Positions 62,210-64,000 of a stretch of DNA of 64,000 nucleotides are shown one piece after another. Source of the DNA: Methyloprofundus sp. (GTDB lineage Bacteria; Pseudomonadota; Gammaproteobacteria; Methylococcales; Methylomonadaceae); assembly GCA_016592635.1 (NCBI GenBank), contig AP023240.1, positions 4,133,630 to 4,197,629 of the forward strand, given 5' to 3'. The first letter of the stretch is position 1; each line of letters begins with the position of its first letter. The position numbers and the translations under genes are program-made. The notes beneath the pieces were generated by a model, which did no database searches, was not told the origin of the DNA, and saw nothing but the letters and a program-made list of their open reading frames with translations.

Positions 62210-62254
62210 ATGAAACGTTTAAAATCGACAATAATCAGAGAGCTCTCCGTATGA
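62210..62254 (+). CDS. possible 14-residue leader peptide coupled to the MtrA-like gene
   Basis: ATG at 62210 with GGGG 7 nt upstream; reads MKRLKSTIIRELSV and stops at TGA 62252-62254, overlapping the ATG of the next gene (ATGA). Likely arose with the duplicated leader. It may couple translation. Unproven. Confidence 0.35.
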   Translation: MKRLKSTIIRELSV

Positions 62255-63414
62255 GTAATCACAACGATCTATTTGTTGCGCTCAAAACGGAATTGCAATC
62301 TGCAATGGCGAAAAAAAAATGCCATCGTTGTGGTTGTTTTCAAAATAGTGTTAAAACATTTAAACAGTCGAATATTTTGAATCAAGGCATCGGTGCTTTG
62401 CTTAATGAAGCGGAGCAATGTTTTGAAAAGGTACGCTATGATTGTCTGGGTTGTGAAATATGTTGGCCAGCGACCGCCCAAAATATAGCAGGCGATCTTG
62501 ATTCAGATTTATCTGAAGGACATTTATGTCCGACGGACACACCTGAAGAACAAATCGGTTGGCCACCCTTTCCTGGTGATTATCAGGTACAAAGCTATCA
62601 AGCCAGCGTTGCGGTTTGTACCTTAAATTCAGATGATTTGATGAAGCAGTTGATAGCAGAAAATATACAGGGTATCTCAATTATAGGTAGCTTACATACG
62701 GAAAATTTAGGGATTGAACATATAATTCGTAACATATCAACCAATCCTAATATCCGTTTTTTATTGATTTGTGGCGAAGATACGCAAAAGGCAATTGGTC
62801 ATTTACCAGGGCAATCTTTAGTCTGTTTGTTTCAATACGGTGTGGATGAAAAAAAACGTATTATCAATGCACAAGGGAAACGTCCTTTTTTAAAAAATAT
62901 TACGAAGGAACAGATTGATCATTTTTTACAACAAGTTTCAGTAGTAGAAAATATTAGCGTTACCGATATAGACAAAATAAAAGAATCCATTGGTCAGCTT
63001 GTTGCAAAACAGGTGGGAACTTTTGATCAGGAGATTATGGAAATTTCCCCTATAGAAATAGAGCCTGTCAGCGAACCTAAGCGTTTAAAATTAGACCCAG
63101 CAGGTTATTTTGTGGTTCATCCTGATCGTAATAAACAGTTGTTAATATTGGAACACTATACAAACAAAGGTGTGTTGACGCGAATATTCAGTGCAAGCAC
63201 ACCTGCTGCCTTAGTTGCCAAACTTATCGAAGAGTCCTTGCTTAGCCGTTTGGATCATGCAGCTTATTTAGGGCGTGAATTAGCACGCGCTGAAATGGCT
63301 TTATTATCAGGTGATGAGTATGTTCAAGATCGTGCGCCTGGTAATCTTTTACCCCCAGAGGAAAAAGACTCTGCTTGTGGTTGTTCATCAACAGGAGATA
63401 ACTTATGTCATTAA
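62251..63414 (+). CDS. predicted corrinoid protein: Cys-rich N-terminus, MtrA-like domain, DUF4346
   Basis: A 387-residue protein. The N-terminus has Cys sets C24-x2-C27-x-C29 and C65-x2-C68-x2-C71. Residues about 104-270 match MtrA (subunit A of tetrahydromethanopterin S-methyltransferase): GWPPFPGDYQV, GSLHTENLGIEHIIRNIS, NPNIRFLLICG, and GHLPGQ with His184, the equivalent of the cobalt-binding His84 of methanogen MtrA (GHITGQ, from memory). Residues about 278-350 look like DUF4346. The C-terminus ends in a CxC. It is soluble, with no membrane anchor. A methyl carrier role is likely, but donor and acceptor are unknown. An upstream ATG at 62197 is possible, with weaker support. Confidence 0.82.
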   Translation: MSNHNDLFVALKTELQSAMAKKKCHRCGCFQNSVKTFKQSNILNQGIGALLNEAEQCFEKVRYDCLGCEICWPATAQNIAGDLDSDLSEGHLCPTDTPEEQIGWPPFPGDYQVQSYQASVAVCTLNSDDLMKQLIAENIQGISIIGSLHTENLGIEHIIRNISTNPNIRFLLICGEDTQKAIGHLPGQSLVCLFQYGVDEKKRIINAQGKRPFLKNITKEQIDHFLQQVSVVENISVTDIDKIKESIGQLVAKQVGTFDQEIMEISPIEIEPVSEPKRLKLDPAGYFVVHPDRNKQLLILEHYTNKGVLTRIFSASTPAALVAKLIEESLLSRLDHAAYLGRELARAEMALLSGDEYVQDRAPGNLLPPEEKDSACGCSSTGDNLCH

Positions 63415-63809
63415 AAAACGGTATTATTAGCAGTGTTATTTTATTGCTTATTGCAACAGCTTATTTTGTTTTGAATAATCAAATGGAAGAACATAAAGAA
63501 ACACTGCCAGAGCAAATTAATGACCCAGCGATTATTTTATTTAAAGGTGACAATAGTGCAAGTTGTCGGAAAATCCATAGTTTAGTTGAGCAAGCAAAGT
63601 CCAAATATCAAGATCGTATCCATGTATCATTGATTGATTGGTCAGATGATAACCCTTTAATAAAAAAATATAAAATACGTTTTTTACCTTCAGTAATTTT
63701 CATCAATAGTAAAGGCAAAGAAGTCGCTCGGATTGTTGGTGAAAGTCCAGCAGTTCAGAAAAAATTAAGAGAGACACTCAATCAAGCTGACCAATTATTG
63801 GTTAATTGA
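63405..63809 (+). CDS. membrane-anchored thioredoxin-like protein with SxxC site
   Basis: A 134-residue protein: N-terminal anchor (about 7-23, IISSVILLLIATAYFVL), then a thioredoxin fold (PAIILFKGDNSASCRKIHSL; IRFLPSVIFINSKG with cis-Pro). The active site is S51-A-S-C54, so the first Cys of CxxC is Ser. It is the only Cys. GGAG lies 7 nt upstream. It overlaps the MtrA-like stop by 10 bp and is followed after 1 bp by CcdA. Confidence 0.82.
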   Translation: MSLKNGIISSVILLLIATAYFVLNNQMEEHKETLPEQINDPAIILFKGDNSASCRKIHSLVEQAKSKYQDRIHVSLIDWSDDNPLIKKYKIRFLPSVIFINSKGKEVARIVGESPAVQKKLRETLNQADQLLVN

Positions 63810-63810
63810 T

Positions 63811-64000
63811 ATGGATGAGTTTTCTATTTTTCTACAGGGTTATTTGGAAAGTGATTTATTGATTGTCCTACCATTGGTCGTTTTTGGTGGATTGCTAACT
63901 GCGTTTAATCCTTGTTGTATTCCTATGTATCCTGCTATTTTTGGTTTTATGGGCAAGGTTTGCTGTTGCCAGACTAGCCAATTCAACGAAGTAGGAAAAG
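63811..64000 (+). CDS. CcdA/DsbD-type transmembrane electron carrier (partial, runs off the right edge)
   Basis: 63 residues are visible. The hydrophobic segment LLIVLPLVVFGGLLTAFNPCCIPMYPAIFGF contains the NPCxxP motif of CcdA first helix. A CCC follows at VCCCQ. CcdA passes electrons from cytoplasmic thioredoxin to periplasmic thiol proteins, so it probably serves the thioredoxin-like gene just before it. Confidence 0.85.
   Translation, partial: MDEFSIFLQGYLESDLLIVLPLVVFGGLLTAFNPCCIPMYPAIFGFMGKVCCCQTSQFNEVGK

Noticed and set aside
1..64000. tRNA, rRNA, riboswitch (including a cobalamin riboswitch before nrdJ or the MtrA-like gene)
   Set aside because: I saw no cloverleaf or B12-box pattern by eye; a covariance model scan would be needed to exclude them fully.

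Overview
The window is AT-rich, densely coded gammaproteobacterial chromosome. Several gene orders match this class: apaG-apaH, nudE divergent from yrfG, rhlB/trxA/rho, mutY-yggX and argS followed by a SPOR protein. The mix of an adenosylcobalamin-dependent ribonucleotide reductase, fatty acid cis/trans isomerase, SirB2, AP2-like and DUF4912/GH57 proteins would suit a Methylococcales-type methanotroph. That is an inference: no methane oxidation gene, rRNA or tRNA is visible.

Layout. 1-2.7 kb: methyltransferase (cut by the left edge), nadE, apaG, apaH. 2.7-8.2 kb: a signalling operon of a YfiR-like periplasmic protein (apparent ATT start), a CHASE8-type hybrid histidine kinase and a REC-PAS-GGDEF-EAL protein. 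8.2-10.6 kb: a hybrid-cluster (Hcp) homologue that lacks all four cysteine ligands of the hybrid cluster, a UPF0114 membrane protein and a small glutaredoxin. 10.7-14.2 kb: ilvE, a membrane protein with one c-type heme site, SirB2 and a nucleoside-phosphorylase-like protein. 14.5-20.4 kb: an operon of DUF4912, GH57, CBM-like/EEP nuclease and phospholipase-D-like proteins. 20.5-21.2 kb: a Phd/VapC toxin-antitoxin pair. 21.4-23.7 kb: class II RNR with a two-box NrdR operator. 24-31 kb: small RNA/DNA-binding proteins, CYTH, galE, a radical SAM enzyme, a secreted protein, truncated globin and a pentaheme cytochrome. 31-39 kb: a BarA-like kinase, nudE, yrfG, rhlB, trxA, rho. 39-44.6 kb: yggX, mutY, AsmA family, peroxiredoxin, AP2-like protein. 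45-52 kb: a REC-PAS-HD-GYP regulator gene split by an IS3-family element with a 7-bp target duplication, then a TolC-like protein and two tandem PhnD-like binding proteins. 52-60.4 kb: yifB/comM, argS, SPOR protein, cti.

The least explained unit is the right end (60.9 kb to the edge). A CadC-like ArsR sensor, a DJ-1/PfpI protein, a Cys-rich MtrA-like/DUF4346 predicted corrinoid protein, a membrane-anchored thioredoxin fold with SxxC in place of CxxC, and the start of a CcdA-type electron carrier are packed on one strand. I read this as a metal- or metalloid-induced corrinoid methyl-transfer or thiol-redox system. The MtrA-type GHxxGQ cobalt-ligand motif is intact. The window also holds a cobalamin-dependent RNR, so the cell probably has a B12 supply.
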